40,133 bases of DNA from Gammaproteobacteria bacterium (GCA_022820625.1 JAJEFE010000150.1:1-40133), one strand, 5' to 3'. Counted from the stretch's first letter, positions 1 to 9,055 are shown. Notes: generated by a model from the sequence alone, not told the origin. Translations and numbers: made by a program.

Positions 1-86
1 AGCCGACCCCGCTACAGCGGCGCGCCTTCGAACTGCTCGACGTCGATCCGGCGAAAATGTTCCCAGTACGCGTCCAGGTTGAATAA
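1..86 (+). CDS. 3' end of an unidentified gene (partial)
   Basis: Reading from base 3 there is an open frame of 27 codons ending in TAA at 84-86. Its translation has protein-like composition (motif RAFELLDVDPAKMFPV), and the other two plus-strand frames look worse. I do not recognise the family. The frame is open to the window edge, so the start and most of the protein lie outside. It could be the tail of any enzyme or transposase. Confidence 0.4.
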   Translation, partial: PTPLQRRAFELLDVDPAKMFPVRVQVE

Positions 87-256
87 CGCTAACCGACTGA
101 TACGATTACACTATCCGCCAAATCGACGCGTGAAGTTCCGATTAGGCATGTCCTGGCGGGTGCAACCCATCGCATCCGGCATGCATCCGTTAGTATGAGC
201 CAGCGCGGTATCGAATGGGTCGGGCCGCGGCGCTGTACCGTGGGAAGGACGAGCAG

Positions 257-1642
257 ATGAACATCACGAACATGGCAGTAAACGATCGCAGTATCCGGAT
301 ATGCGTCGCCGTCGGCCTGCTGCTGGCCGGCGCGCCGGCGCAAGCACAGAACCTCCCGCCGCAGGTCGGGGACCAGGCGTTGCCCAGCCTGGCGCCCGTC
401 ATCGAGGAGGTGGCGCCGGCGGTGGTGAATATCTCCGTCAGCGGAACCGTGACGGCAGGCAATCCCCTGTCCCGGGATCCGTTCTTCGGCCAGTTCCTGC
501 CGGCTCCCGGCCCCCGCCAGGTACAGAGCGCCGGCTCCGGGGTGATCGTGGATGCGGAGAACGGCTATATCCTGACCAATTTCCACGTCATCGAGGACGC
601 CGACGAGATCACCGTCGCGCTGGAGGATAACCGCGCCCTGGACGCCACGGTGGTGGGTTCCGACGCGGACTCCGACATCGCCGTGCTGCAGGTGGAGGCG
701 GTAGACCTCGAGGAAATGCCGCTGGGCGATTCCGAGCAGTTGCGGGTCGGTGACTTCGTACTGGCCATCGGCAACCCGTTTCGCCTGCGGCATACCGTGA
801 CCTCCGGAATCGTCAGCGGACTGGGGCGCACGGGCATCAACCCGGAGGGCTACGAGGACTTCATCCAGACCGATGCGTCCATCAACCCCGGGAATTCGGG
901 CGGCGCCCTGATCAACCTAAGGGGAGAATTGGTCGGCATCAACACGGCCATCTTTTCGGGCAGCGGCGGAAATATCGGGATCGGGTTTGCGATCCCCGTC
1001 AACATGGCCCGCAGCGTGATGAACCAGATAATCTCGTTCGGCGGCGTTCGACGGGGGCTGCTGGGCGTGAACATCGGCACGGTCACGCCGGACATCGCCG
1101 AGACCTATGACCTTGAGGGTACGTCCGGCGCGTTCGTGACGGAGGTGTCGTCCGGGTCCGCGGCGGAGGCGGCGGGCCTTGAGATCGGCGATGTCATCGT
1201 CAGCGTCGACGGCGAGACCATGGACGGGCCGGGGGCGCTGCGAAACGCCATCGGGCTGCTGCGCCCCGGAGATACCGTGAGCGTGGGCTACATGCGTGAC
1301 GGCGAACTGAATAACGTGACGGCGACGCTGGGCGAACGGCCGACGGCGGGATTGGCCCAGCGGCTGTCGGAGATCGACCCGGAATTCGAGGGCGCCGAGT
1401 TCGCCACCAACAACGAAGCGCGGGATGAATTCAACGGCACCGAGGGCGTGCTGGCAACGGTTGTTGAGCCGGGCAGCGCCGCGTATGTAAATGGTCTGCG
1501 CAGCGGTGACGTCATCACCCATGTAAACCGGCAGCGTGTCCGTTCGCTTGAGGAGGCTCGCGAGATCATCGGCAGCGCACGTTCGTCCGTAATCCTCCAG
1601 GTCGCCAGGGGCAACCGCGGGGTGCTGATACTGATGCGCTGA
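257..1642 (+). CDS. Do-family (DegP/DegQ/MucD-like) periplasmic serine protease
   Basis: Envelope quality-control protease with chaperone activity, expected in the periplasm. The 461-residue product has an N-terminal signal peptide ending near an AQAQ sequence. A trypsin-like domain carries the catalytic triad His110 (TNFHVIED), Asp140 (DSDIAVLQV) and Ser214 (NPGNSGGA). Two PDZ domains follow, the second starting near residue 400 (EGVLATVVEPGSA). The ATG at 257 is preferred over the in-frame start at 215 because a GGGAAGG Shine-Dalgarno lies 8 bases before it and the signal peptide then sits at the N terminus. The linker between signal peptide and protease domain is short, more like DegQ/MucD than E. 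coli DegP. It is monocistronic here, followed by a hairpin and a TonB-dependent receptor. The family is certain; the exact orthologue is not. Confidence 0.93.
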   Translation: MNITNMAVNDRSIRICVAVGLLLAGAPAQAQNLPPQVGDQALPSLAPVIEEVAPAVVNISVSGTVTAGNPLSRDPFFGQFLPAPGPRQVQSAGSGVIVDAENGYILTNFHVIEDADEITVALEDNRALDATVVGSDADSDIAVLQVEAVDLEEMPLGDSEQLRVGDFVLAIGNPFRLRHTVTSGIVSGLGRTGINPEGYEDFIQTDASINPGNSGGALINLRGELVGINTAIFSGSGGNIGIGFAIPVNMARSVMNQIISFGGVRRGLLGVNIGTVTPDIAETYDLEGTSGAFVTEVSSGSAAEAAGLEIGDVIVSVDGETMDGPGALRNAIGLLRPGDTVSVGYMRDGELNNVTATLGERPTAGLAQRLSEIDPEFEGAEFATNNEARDEFNGTEGVLATVVEPGSAAYVNGLRSGDVITHVNRQRVRSLEEAREIIGSARSSVILQVARGNRGVLILMR

Positions 1643-1724
1643 CGGCTGCGGCAGCATCGGCCGCCGCCGCAACGCCGTTCGGTTGCGCCGGAAACTCGCA
1701 TGGACTAAGCTAGCGCGCACAATT

Positions 1725-1758
1725 CGCGAGGTTGTATCTTTATTGGTACAACCTCGCG
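1725..1758. promoter_or_regulatory. 12-bp perfect inverted repeat in the 308-bp gap before the TonB-dependent receptor
   Basis: Arms CGCGAGGTTGTA (1725-1736) and TACAACCTCGCG (1747-1758) pair perfectly around a 10-base AT-rich loop. The gap 1643-1950 contains no gene. Besides this element it holds the 3' flank of the protease gene and an AT-rich stretch (about 1759-1950) that probably carries the receptor promoter; I could not fix a clear -35/-10 pair. The hairpin may be the terminator of the protease gene, though no T-run follows it, or an operator for the receptor. The sequence alone does not decide. Confidence 0.5.
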
Positions 1759-1950
1759 TGTTTGTGTATATGCTGGCACGTTGTCTTTTCGGCTACGATT
1801 TGCAGAATGTGGCTGGCTCGCACATCGCAAGGGTAAAATCGAAATTTGCCGATTAGATCGAAAACTCGCGGTTTTTTCACATTTCATCCGTAGTTCGCGA
1901 TAATCGGTCGCCGGTATTCTCCCATCTGACAGTTGAGTAGGTAACGATTG

Positions 1951-4473
1951 ATGAGTTTCAAAAGAATCGGACTTGTATTTTCTCCCCTGCTCTTGTGCTT
2001 CCTCCCGCTGGGACAGGCGGGCGCACAGGGGTCGGGGGCCGACGCCTTCGCCATCGAGGAAATCGTGGTGACGGCGAGAAGGCGCGAGGAATCGCTCCAG
2101 GACACGCCCATCGCGGTGACCGCGTATTCCGAAGACGAGATGGATCTTCGCGGTCACCTCAATATCGCCGACATTTCGCAGTCCACGCCCAATGTCAACA
2201 TCGAGCAGGCCGCTGCGACGGGCGGGCTTTCGGCGGCGCCGACGGTATTCATACGCGGCGTCGGGCAACTGGACTTCGTCATCAATACCGACCCGGCGGT
2301 CGGCGTCTATGTGGACGGCGTCTACATCGCCCGCTCCATCGGCAGCATGATGGACCTGATGGACCTGGAGCGCGCGGAGGTGCTGCGCGGCCCGCAGGGC
2401 ACGCTGTTCGGGCGGAACACGCTGGCCGGCGCCATCAACCTGATCAGCCGGCGCCCGACCATGGACGAATTTAACGCGAAGCTGACGCTCGCCGCCGGCG
2501 AGAACGACTACGCGCAGTTCAATGGCGCGTTCAACATTCCGATCACCGATAACGTGGCGGCCAGGATCTCCCTGATGCAGCGGCAGAAGGGCGGTTACGT
2601 GCGGGCGAACCCCGACTTCTACGACGACGTCTGGCTGGGAGACGACAACACGACCGGATTCCGCGGCCAGTTGGAGTTTCTCCCGTCCGACGCCGTGCGA
2701 GTTAACCTGAGCGCGGACTACACCAGGAGCCGCGCCACACCAGCGCCCATGATCCCGCTGGAGTTTTACTCGGGCGCCATGTGGCCGATTTTCTGGAATG
2801 GGGGTCAGTGGATGGGTATGTTCATGCGGGGCGCCGGTGGCGTAGCAGAATGCGCGACACCGGAAGGCCGGGCCACGAACCGGGACTGCTACGGTCCGGT
2901 CCATTACCGCGGCAGGGAATCGTACGAGACCACGGCCGTTTTCTACGACATCTACGGCGAGTTCGATCCCGATCCCACCAACGAAGTCGACGTCACGGGC
3001 GGCGCGGCCACGATCGAGGTCGATACCGCCATCGGTACCTTCAAGTCAATCACGGCCTATCGCGGGTTCCAGTCCGATTTCCGTAATGATCACGACTACA
3101 CGGAAGTCATGCTGTTCTCGAATATCAACGATGACTTTCACCAGGACGGGCGGTCCCAGGAATTCCAGTTGGTGGGCAATGCGCTGGACGGCAGGCTGGA
3201 CTACACCACCGGCCTGTACGCCTTCGCCGAAACCGGCACCGAGGTGGTCTCGCTGATCGGCGTCAACGGGCTGACTGTCACGCGTGGGTCGGCCGGCCCG
3301 AGCTTCCAGAGGATCGTCCGGGATATCGACAACAAGTCCAACGCCGTGTACGGCCAGCTCACCTACCATTTCGAACAACCGTTCCACCTGACAGTAGGCT
3401 TGCGCGCCACGGAGGATACAAAGGCGTTCGATGTGACGGCTCATCGCGATTTCTGCGTCGACAACCCGTCGGAGCCGTCCAACCCACCCGGCGGGGTGAC
3501 CTGCAACCGCGATGGCGTGATCGACCGCAACAAGATCGACGATGTCTTTCAGCGTGCGGCCGGATCCACCACCTGGAGCGAGGTCGACCCGATGCTGAGC
3601 CTCGCCTACGACGTCAACGACACGACGATGGTATACGGCACCTACGCCACCGGCTTTCGCGATGGCGGTTACGCCAGCCGGTTCCCCGAGGGGATACCCA
3701 ATCCCATTACCTCGTTCGATCCGGAGTATGTGACCAACGTCGAACTCGGCGCCAAGACCGAACTTGCGGACGGTTCGCTGCGGCTCAACGCGGCCCTGTT
3801 CCACACAACCTATGACGACATGCAGGTTTCCGGAAGGCCGGCAGATCTGGCCAGCGGCGCGACGGGAATCGAGAATGTCGGTCTCGGCATTCTCGATGGA
3901 CTCGAATTGGAAGCCCTCTGGGTGGTCAACGATAACCTGAGGATCGACGCGACGCTGGGTCTGCTCGATGCCACGGTTGATTCACTGTCGGGCATCGGCG
4001 GTTATTTCGAGTCCGGCGTCTATACCTACTACGAGGAGGGTTATGTGGGGGCCGACGGCCAGGTGCTTACGCAGGCGAACTGTCCCGCGGGCAGGGTCTG
4101 CATTCCCCATGCGGAAATGGTATTGCCGTATACGCCGAAGACGAATTACACCATCGGCGTCTCGCATCGGCTGCCGATCGGCACGGGCAACCTGCTCACG
4201 AGGCTGGACTTGATCCACAACGACGCGCAGCGGTTCCGGCTCGAGGCGAACCCCGCCATGCAAGAGGACGCCTACAATGTAGTGCACGCGAGCACGACCT
4301 ACAACAGCGCCAACGAGCAGTGGGCGCTGACCTTCGGCATCAGGAATGCCACCAACGAGCTCTACTCGACGGCGGGTTCGTTCTCCACTACCGGTATCGG
4401 CGTCGCGGCCGTGAACGTCTCGCGGCCCCGCGAAGCCTATCTGCGATACCAGTACTGGGTTGGAGGCCGTTGA
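1951..4473 (+). CDS. TonB-dependent outer-membrane receptor
   Basis: Outer-membrane active transporter of 840 residues, powered by TonB-ExbBD. A signal peptide spans about residues 1-25 and ends in AGAQ. A TonB box (EEIVVTAR, 36-43) is followed by a plug domain with the typical VFIRGVG, VGVYVDGVYI and RGPQGTLFGRN motifs, then a long 22-strand-type barrel. The TonB box and plug resemble the large, substrate-diverse receptor group common in marine and sphingomonad-like bacteria, so iron cannot be assumed as substrate. The ATG at 1951 is chosen over a directly preceding in-frame TTG. The C terminus ends in VGGR rather than an aromatic residue, which is slightly unusual. No regulator or cognate periplasmic protein lies next to it, so the substrate is unknown. 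Confidence 0.93.
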   Translation: MSFKRIGLVFSPLLLCFLPLGQAGAQGSGADAFAIEEIVVTARRREESLQDTPIAVTAYSEDEMDLRGHLNIADISQSTPNVNIEQAAATGGLSAAPTVFIRGVGQLDFVINTDPAVGVYVDGVYIARSIGSMMDLMDLERAEVLRGPQGTLFGRNTLAGAINLISRRPTMDEFNAKLTLAAGENDYAQFNGAFNIPITDNVAARISLMQRQKGGYVRANPDFYDDVWLGDDNTTGFRGQLEFLPSDAVRVNLSADYTRSRATPAPMIPLEFYSGAMWPIFWNGGQWMGMFMRGAGGVAECATPEGRATNRDCYGPVHYRGRESYETTAVFYDIYGEFDPDPTNEVDVTGGAATIEVDTAIGTFKSITAYRGFQSDFRNDHDYTEVMLFSNINDDFHQDGRSQEFQLVGNALDGRLDYTTGLYAFAETGTEVVSLIGVNGLTVTRGSAGPSFQRIVRDIDNKSNAVYGQLTYHFEQPFHLTVGLRATEDTKAFDVTAHRDFCVDNPSEPSNPPGGVTCNRDGVIDRNKIDDVFQRAAGSTTWSEVDPMLSLAYDVNDTTMVYGTYATGFRDGGYASRFPEGIPNPITSFDPEYVTNVELGAKTELADGSLRLNAALFHTTYDDMQVSGRPADLASGATGIENVGLGILDGLELEALWVVNDNLRIDATLGLLDATVDSLSGIGGYFESGVYTYYEEGYVGADGQVLTQANCPAGRVCIPHAEMVLPYTPKTNYTIGVSHRLPIGTGNLLTRLDLIHNDAQRFRLEANPAMQEDAYNVVHASTTYNSANEQWALTFGIRNATNELYSTAGSFSTTGIGVAAVNVSRPREAYLRYQYWVGGR

Positions 4474-4499
4474 TCGGAGTGCGATTCGGAAATCCGGTT

Positions 4500-4531
4500 G
4501 CCCTGGGGCCGTGGCGTCACGGCCCCAGGGC
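4500..4531. terminator. Strong GC-rich hairpin at the convergent end of the receptor and ATPase genes
   Basis: Arms GCCCTGGGGCCGTG (4500-4513) and CACGGCCCCAGGGC (4518-4531) pair perfectly over 14 bp around a 4-base loop. It lies 26 bases after the receptor stop and covers the last codons and stop (4517-4519) of the opposing ATPase gene. There is no T-tract on either side, so intrinsic termination is inferred from position and stem strength only. It could serve both convergent genes. Confidence 0.6.
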
Positions 4532-5770
4532 GCCAATCGGAATCGTGCCTGTTCTTTCACCGCCCGCGTAGCCGTAACCGTTCGGCACGATGACGGCGAG
4601 TGCGGACGGTTTTCCGCGGTCGCTGCCGTGCATCCGGCCGGCAAATCTGCGCAGACTCTCCTCGCCCTGCCTTACGCGGCTTTCGCCGAGCTTGATTTCG
4701 AACGCAGCCCAGCGGCCGTCGGCGGCTTCGACGATGGCGTCCACTTCGAGCCCGTCCTTTTCGCGGTAGTGGAATACGCGTGCATCGGCCGCTTGGGCGT
4801 ACACACGCAGATCGCGAATGACCAGCGATTCGTAAAGGAAGCCAAGAAAACCGAGGTCGGCCAGCAGGCGCGCCGGCGCGGCGCCTAACGCGGCGATCGC
4901 CAACGATGGATCCACGAAATGCCGGACCGGGCTGGACCGCAGCGTGGTTCGGGAACGCAGGTGAGGCGACCAGGCAGGTTGATTTTCCACCACCATGAGC
5001 CGATGAAGTGCTTCTACGTACCGTGCGGCGGTTTCCGGCTTCAGCGTCCCGGGGTCGGCGCCTGCCACATCCGCCGCCAGTCTGGATATCGACACCGGGG
5101 TCGCCACGCTTCTCGCCAGTGATCGCACCAGCCGCTCCACCTTGACGGGGTCTCTCCTCGCTTCGCTCACGCGGGATATGTCCACACGACAGATGTCATC
5201 CATGTAGCCGCGGTTTGCGCGCATGGCCGCCTGGGTTGACTTACCGATGTTACCCGGCCAACCGCCCGCGCAAATCAGCTCGGCCAATGACGGAATCGAT
5301 ATGCCGGATTGCCTCGCGCGTTGTTCGTGTCCGTCGAGGAGCGCCGCGAGCGAGATCTCGCCCGAAGACCGCCCGGCCTCGTAGAGGGACAAGGGTCGCA
5401 TGCGTAGACGCGAGAACCGGCCAGCGCCGGTATGCCGGGTGATGTCGTCGGCGGGCACCGCCGAACCGGTGAGAATGAACTGGCCCGGCAAGCCGCGCCG
5501 GTCCACCGTCCTGCGCACATGATTCCAGATGCCCGGCGCCAATTGCCATTCGTCAATCAGGCGGGGGGTGTCGCCGGCCAGCGTGGTGGCCGGGTCGATC
5601 TCGACCATCCGTCTGGCATTGTCATCTATGTCCAGCAATACGTCGCTGGCAGCGGCCTGCGTGGCGGTCGCTGTCTTGCCGGAAGCCTTTGGGCCCTCGA
5701 CAAGAACGGCCCCCGTGGCCTCGAGCAATTGCGCCAGTTCGGCATCGACAATTCGCGGCAGATAAGTCAT
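4517..5770 (-). CDS. AAA-type ATP-binding protein with DUF4143 domain
   Basis: A 417-residue protein of the large, poorly understood ATPase group with an N-terminal AAA_14-like domain and a C-terminal DUF4143 domain. Visible features are a Walker A motif GPKASGKT (26-33), a Walker B-like LIDEWQ (71-76), a sensor-like FILTGSA (99-105), and a C-terminal segment with Asp344 and EIK (358-360) that resembles a PD-(D/E)XK nuclease fold. The start ATG at 5770 begins the family-typical motif MTYLPRIVD; an upstream in-frame ATG at 5824 would add 18 unlike residues. The gene stands alone, with four 23-bp direct repeats about 70 bp upstream. Its role is unknown. Members are often considered mobile, toxin-like or defence-linked, but nothing here proves any of these. 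Confidence 0.85.
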   Translation of the reverse strand: MTYLPRIVDAELAQLLEATGAVLVEGPKASGKTATATQAAASDVLLDIDDNARRMVEIDPATTLAGDTPRLIDEWQLAPGIWNHVRRTVDRRGLPGQFILTGSAVPADDITRHTGAGRFSRLRMRPLSLYEAGRSSGEISLAALLDGHEQRARQSGISIPSLAELICAGGWPGNIGKSTQAAMRANRGYMDDICRVDISRVSEARRDPVKVERLVRSLARSVATPVSISRLAADVAGADPGTLKPETAARYVEALHRLMVVENQPAWSPHLRSRTTLRSSPVRHFVDPSLAIAALGAAPARLLADLGFLGFLYESLVIRDLRVYAQAADARVFHYREKDGLEVDAIVEAADGRWAAFEIKLGESRVRQGEESLRRFAGRMHGSDRGKPSALAVIVPNGYGYAGGERTGTIPIGALGP

Positions 5771-5842
5771 TGATTGCGAAGCCCCCGCGAAGCGGTAGCT
5801 TGGGGAGTACCCTACTCCATACACGTGCCAGAGACAATGTAA

Positions 5843-5934
5843 CGGGTGATTCGGCGCATCTATAACGGATGATTTGTCGAACTATCAGGGGGTAATTCGG
5901 AGAATATCTAGCGGGCGATTTGTCGAATATCGGA
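5843..5934. repeat. Four tandem 23-bp direct repeats upstream of the DUF4143 ATPase gene
   Basis: Units begin at 5843, 5866, 5889 and 5912, an exact 23-bp period. Their first 11 bases are CGGGTGATTCG, CGGATGATTTG, GGGGTAATTCG and CGGGCGATTTG, and the second halves share a TCGAATATC-like core in units 2 and 4 (unit 3 has GAGAATATC). The units are imperfect, so this is an old or diversified array. It lies between the ATPase start (5770) and the end of pfp (6035), in the probable ATPase promoter region. Operator-like binding sites for an autoregulator are one reading; a minisatellite is another. Since 23 is not a multiple of 3, it is not a protein repeat. Confidence 0.8.
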
Positions 5935-5983
5935 TAGTGCGGGCTCCAACTGGCGGAACGTGCGACGATCAGTGGATACCGAA

Positions 5984-6024
5984 CCGGAATCCGCACTCCA
6001 AACGCAGATGGACCCCGATTCCGG
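5984..6024. terminator. Possible stem-loop after pfp
   Basis: CCGGAATC (5984-5991) and GATTCCGG (6017-6024) are perfect 8-bp inverted arms separated by 25 bases, just beyond the 3' end of the minus-strand pfp gene. The long loop and lack of a T-run make it a weak terminator candidate. Confidence 0.25.
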
Positions 6025-6034
6025 GCGTTCGCCT

Positions 6035-7282
6035 TCAGTCCCCGAGCTTCGCCGGGACAGCAACGTTGCGCAATCCGCCGTAGCAAGGCAGACCGTCGCG
6101 GTAGGGGGGGTAGTCCTCGCCCTGAATCAATGGTTCGAGGTAACGCCGGCACGCCTCGGTGATGCCGAACCCGTCCTCGGTGATGAACTCCCGCGGCATC
6201 ATTTTCTCCTGGTTGGCGACCTTCTCGAGTCCGACATGGCCGATGTGCCATCGATAGGGCGAATCCGAGGTGCGCACGACGCTCGTCATGATGGCGTTGT
6301 GACCGTCCAGCGCCAGTTCCACGGCCTTCTCGCCCACGGCGTAGGCTTGTTCGACATCCACCGCCGACGCGATATGCCGCGCCGAGCGCTGCAGGTAGTC
6401 CGCGATCGCGTAGTGATACTTCAAGCCCAGTTCCGACTGGATCAGGCCGGCCACGGTTGAGGCGACGCCTCCCAACTGGGCGTGTCCGAACGCGTCGCGG
6501 GTTCCCGCTTCGGCCAGGAAGCGCCCTTCGGGATGGCGGGTACCCTCGGACACCGCCACGACGCAGTACTCGTGGCGTTGCACGCTGTCGCTGACGCGCT
6601 TCAGGAAGCGGCCCCGGTCGAACGGGATCTCGGGAAACAGGATGATGTGCGGGGCGCTGCCGGGATCCTTGCCGGCCAGGCCGGCCGCCGCCGCGATCCA
6701 GCCCGCGTGCCGGCCCATGACCTCGAGGATGAATACCCTGGTCGAGGTCTTTGCCATGGACGCAACGTCAAGTGCCGCTTCCATGATCGAGACCGCCACG
6801 TACTTGGCCACGGAGCCAAACCCCGGGCACGTGTCGGTCACCGGAAGGTCGTTGTCCACGGTCTTGGGAATCCCGACGCACGTGACCGGAAATCCGAGTT
6901 CCGTGCCGAGCTGGGAGACCTTGTGCGCGGTGTCCATGGAATCGCCGCCGCCGTTGTAGAAGAAATAGCCGATATCGTGGGCCCTGAACACCTCGATCAG
7001 GCGCTCGTATTCGGCGCGGTTCTCGTCCAGTCCCTTGAGCTTGTAGCGCGCGGAGCCGAACGCACCGCCCGGGGTGTGGCGCAACGCCGCGATGGCTTCG
7101 TCGGTCTCCTGGCTGGTGTCGATCATGTCTTCGGTGAGCGCGCCGATGATGCCGTTGCGGCCGGCGTAGATCTTGCCGATGCGGTCGCCGTGCATTCGAG
7201 CGGTTTCCAGCACGCCGCAGGCCGAGACGTTGATGACGGCGGTCACCCCGCCGGACTGCGCGTAGAATCCGTTCTGCTTCAC
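6035..7282 (-). CDS. pfp: Pyrophosphate-dependent 6-phosphofructokinase
   Basis: Cytoplasmic enzyme that interconverts fructose 6-phosphate and fructose 1,6-bisphosphate using PPi rather than ATP, so it can run in glycolysis or gluconeogenesis. The 415-residue sequence starts with the expected AQSGGVTAVIN nucleotide/PPi-binding motif. It has GGGDS at 111-115 (Asp114) and PKTVDND at 139-145 with Lys140. Asp and Lys at these two places are the known markers of PPi-dependent enzymes, where ATP-dependent enzymes carry Gly. The catalytic Asp is Asp143, and MGRHAGW follows further on. ATG at 7282 is the natural start. It is divergent from the FAD oxidase at 7402, and adk lies about 1.8 kb away, so two phosphoryl-metabolism genes are near each other. 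Confidence 0.95.
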   Translation of the reverse strand: MKQNGFYAQSGGVTAVINVSACGVLETARMHGDRIGKIYAGRNGIIGALTEDMIDTSQETDEAIAALRHTPGGAFGSARYKLKGLDENRAEYERLIEVFRAHDIGYFFYNGGGDSMDTAHKVSQLGTELGFPVTCVGIPKTVDNDLPVTDTCPGFGSVAKYVAVSIMEAALDVASMAKTSTRVFILEVMGRHAGWIAAAAGLAGKDPGSAPHIILFPEIPFDRGRFLKRVSDSVQRHEYCVVAVSEGTRHPEGRFLAEAGTRDAFGHAQLGGVASTVAGLIQSELGLKYHYAIADYLQRSARHIASAVDVEQAYAVGEKAVELALDGHNAIMTSVVRTSDSPYRWHIGHVGLEKVANQEKMMPREFITEDGFGITEACRRYLEPLIQGEDYPPYRDGLPCYGGLRNVAVPAKLGD

Positions 7283-7401
7283 GATGTTTCTCCCGGGGAA
7301 CGAGCGTGCTCAGGCGCGCAGAGAATACCAGAGCCGCCGGACGGTTTTGCGGGTGTAACATTGGATTGGCGCTTGCAGCCGGAAGCCAAGGGAATACGGC
7401 G

Positions 7402-9003
7402 ATGGAGAGTCGGAACAACCACGAACCCCTGATCCTCACCAAGCGCGAATTCCTGCAGGGATTCGCGTCCGTCAGCGGAATCTCCGCCGTGATGGCGGCG
7501 CTCGAAGCGTGGGACATGGGCATTGCCTCGGCGGCAACCGCGCCGCCGGCCCTGAGCGGCAGGGCCGACGGCACCCGGGTGCTCGTCCTGGGCGCCGGCA
7601 TCGCCGGCCTGACGACGGCCTACGAACTGACGGAGCGGGGTTACGACTGCCGGATCCTCGAGGCGCGCCCCTTTGCGGGCGGCCGCTGCCAGACGGCTCG
7701 GGCCGGGTTCCGGCTTGACGAGGTCGGCGGCCAATCCCAGGTTTGCGACTTCGATGAGGGGCAGTGGTTCAATACCGCTGCCTGGCGGATTCCGGCGCAC
7801 CACAAGTCGTTGTTCCATTATTGCCGCAGGTTCGGCATCCCCATGCAGACCCTGATCAGCTCGAACGAGTCGACCTATCTGCGGTACGAGAACATTGAAG
7901 GGCCGCTGGCTGGACGCCGACTCCGCCGCCGCGAAGTGATGATGGACATGCGGGGCCATACCTCGGAACTCCTCGCCAAACTGGCCCAGCAGGGCGCGCT
8001 CGACGCTGAATTCACTGGCGACGACAAGGAGCAACTCATCGAATACCTCGTGGCCGAGGGCTACCTCGATCCGAACGACCTCGTCTACAAGGGGACGACC
8101 GAGAGGGGTTGGGCAGTGGACTTTGCCGGTCCCCTGGAGCCCGGGCAGCCGTCCGAAGCACTGGCCCTGAAGGAGTTGCTCCAGTCGGGGCTCGGCAACA
8201 CGTTCAGCGCCGTTTCCTCCTTCGAACGGCCCTACACCATGCTTCAGCCCGTGGGCGGCATGGACCGAACTGCGGCTGCGTTCGAGGAACGTGTGGGCCA
8301 CTTGATCACCTACCATGCCGAAGTCCAGGAACTGCGCCAGGACGAACAGGAGGTGCAGGTCCACTACCGGGATTCCCTGACCGGTGACACGGCCACGGCA
8401 ACCGGCGACTACTGCGTGACGACGATACCTCTCGCGGTCATGAGGAACATCCCCAACGATCTGTCCGACCGCTGCAAGGCGGCCATCGGTGCGGCCACGC
8501 CTTCCCGGGTTGGCAAGCTCGCCCTGCAGATGAACCGCCGCTTCTGGGAAGAGGACGATGCCATATTCGGGGGTTCCAGCCAGACGGATACGCCCGGCAG
8601 CTCGGTCATCTATCCCTCCCATGGATTCCTGGGCCCGAAGGGGGTCGTTCAGGGGTACTACGTGTTCGGCGACACTGCGGAATCGGTCGGCGCCATGGAG
8701 CACGGGCAACGCACGGAGCGCGGCCTGGCGAACGGCGAGAAGCTGCATCCCGGTCAGTTCCGCCGCCACTACGACGGCAGGGCGCTGTCGGTGGACTGGA
8801 AGCGTGTGCCTCACAGTCTCGGGGGTTGGGAGAGCTGGTCCGACGAAGCGCGTCGGGAGCACTTCCCGGTTCTGCTGGAGCCCCAGGGGCGCGTGTACTT
8901 CGCCGGGGCGTACCTGAGCTACCTGACCGGCTGGCAGGCCGGGGCGGTGGAGTCCGCCTGGTACCAGGTGGAACGGCTCCACGCGAACGCCGCGGCCGTG
9001 TAA
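7402..9003 (+). CDS. Flavin-containing amine oxidase (monoamine/L-amino-acid oxidase family)
   Basis: FAD-dependent oxidase of 533 residues. An N-terminal region with TKREFLQ (13-19) followed by a hydrophobic Ala-rich stretch resembles a Tat signal with KR in place of RR, so export of a folded flavoprotein is possible. The dinucleotide-binding motif GAGIAGL is at 64-70, followed by the GG-type motif EARPFAGGRCQT. The C-terminal FAD motif YFAGAYLSYLTGWQAGAVES is characteristic of amine oxidases. ATG at 7402 has an AGGGAA sequence upstream and gives a family-like N terminus; in-frame sequence up to 7306 is rejected. The substrate is unknown. It sits between pfp and adk without an obvious functional link. 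Confidence 0.88.
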   Translation: MESRNNHEPLILTKREFLQGFASVSGISAVMAALEAWDMGIASAATAPPALSGRADGTRVLVLGAGIAGLTTAYELTERGYDCRILEARPFAGGRCQTARAGFRLDEVGGQSQVCDFDEGQWFNTAAWRIPAHHKSLFHYCRRFGIPMQTLISSNESTYLRYENIEGPLAGRRLRRREVMMDMRGHTSELLAKLAQQGALDAEFTGDDKEQLIEYLVAEGYLDPNDLVYKGTTERGWAVDFAGPLEPGQPSEALALKELLQSGLGNTFSAVSSFERPYTMLQPVGGMDRTAAAFEERVGHLITYHAEVQELRQDEQEVQVHYRDSLTGDTATATGDYCVTTIPLAVMRNIPNDLSDRCKAAIGAATPSRVGKLALQMNRRFWEEDDAIFGGSSQTDTPGSSVIYPSHGFLGPKGVVQGYYVFGDTAESVGAMEHGQRTERGLANGEKLHPGQFRRHYDGRALSVDWKRVPHSLGGWESWSDEARREHFPVLLEPQGRVYFAGAYLSYLTGWQAGAVESAWYQVERLHANAAAV

Positions 9004-9055
9004 GAATTGCCCGGCGGCTGCGCCCGTCCAGACACCAGGGGAAAGGGAGGATTGC

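Noticed and set aside
1..86. Left-edge frame as the other end of the IS1182 element found at the right edge
   Set aside because: The C-terminal sequence does not resemble an IS1182 transposase end that I can recall, and the two edges are 40 kb apart.
79..106. TTGAAT and TACGAT with 16-base spacing as promoter of the Do protease gene
   Set aside because: Only 4 of 6 matches in each box, and it overlaps the end of the preceding coding frame; too weak to call.
5843..5934. The 23-bp repeats as a CRISPR array
   Set aside because: The repeats are directly adjacent with no spacers, and no cas gene is nearby.
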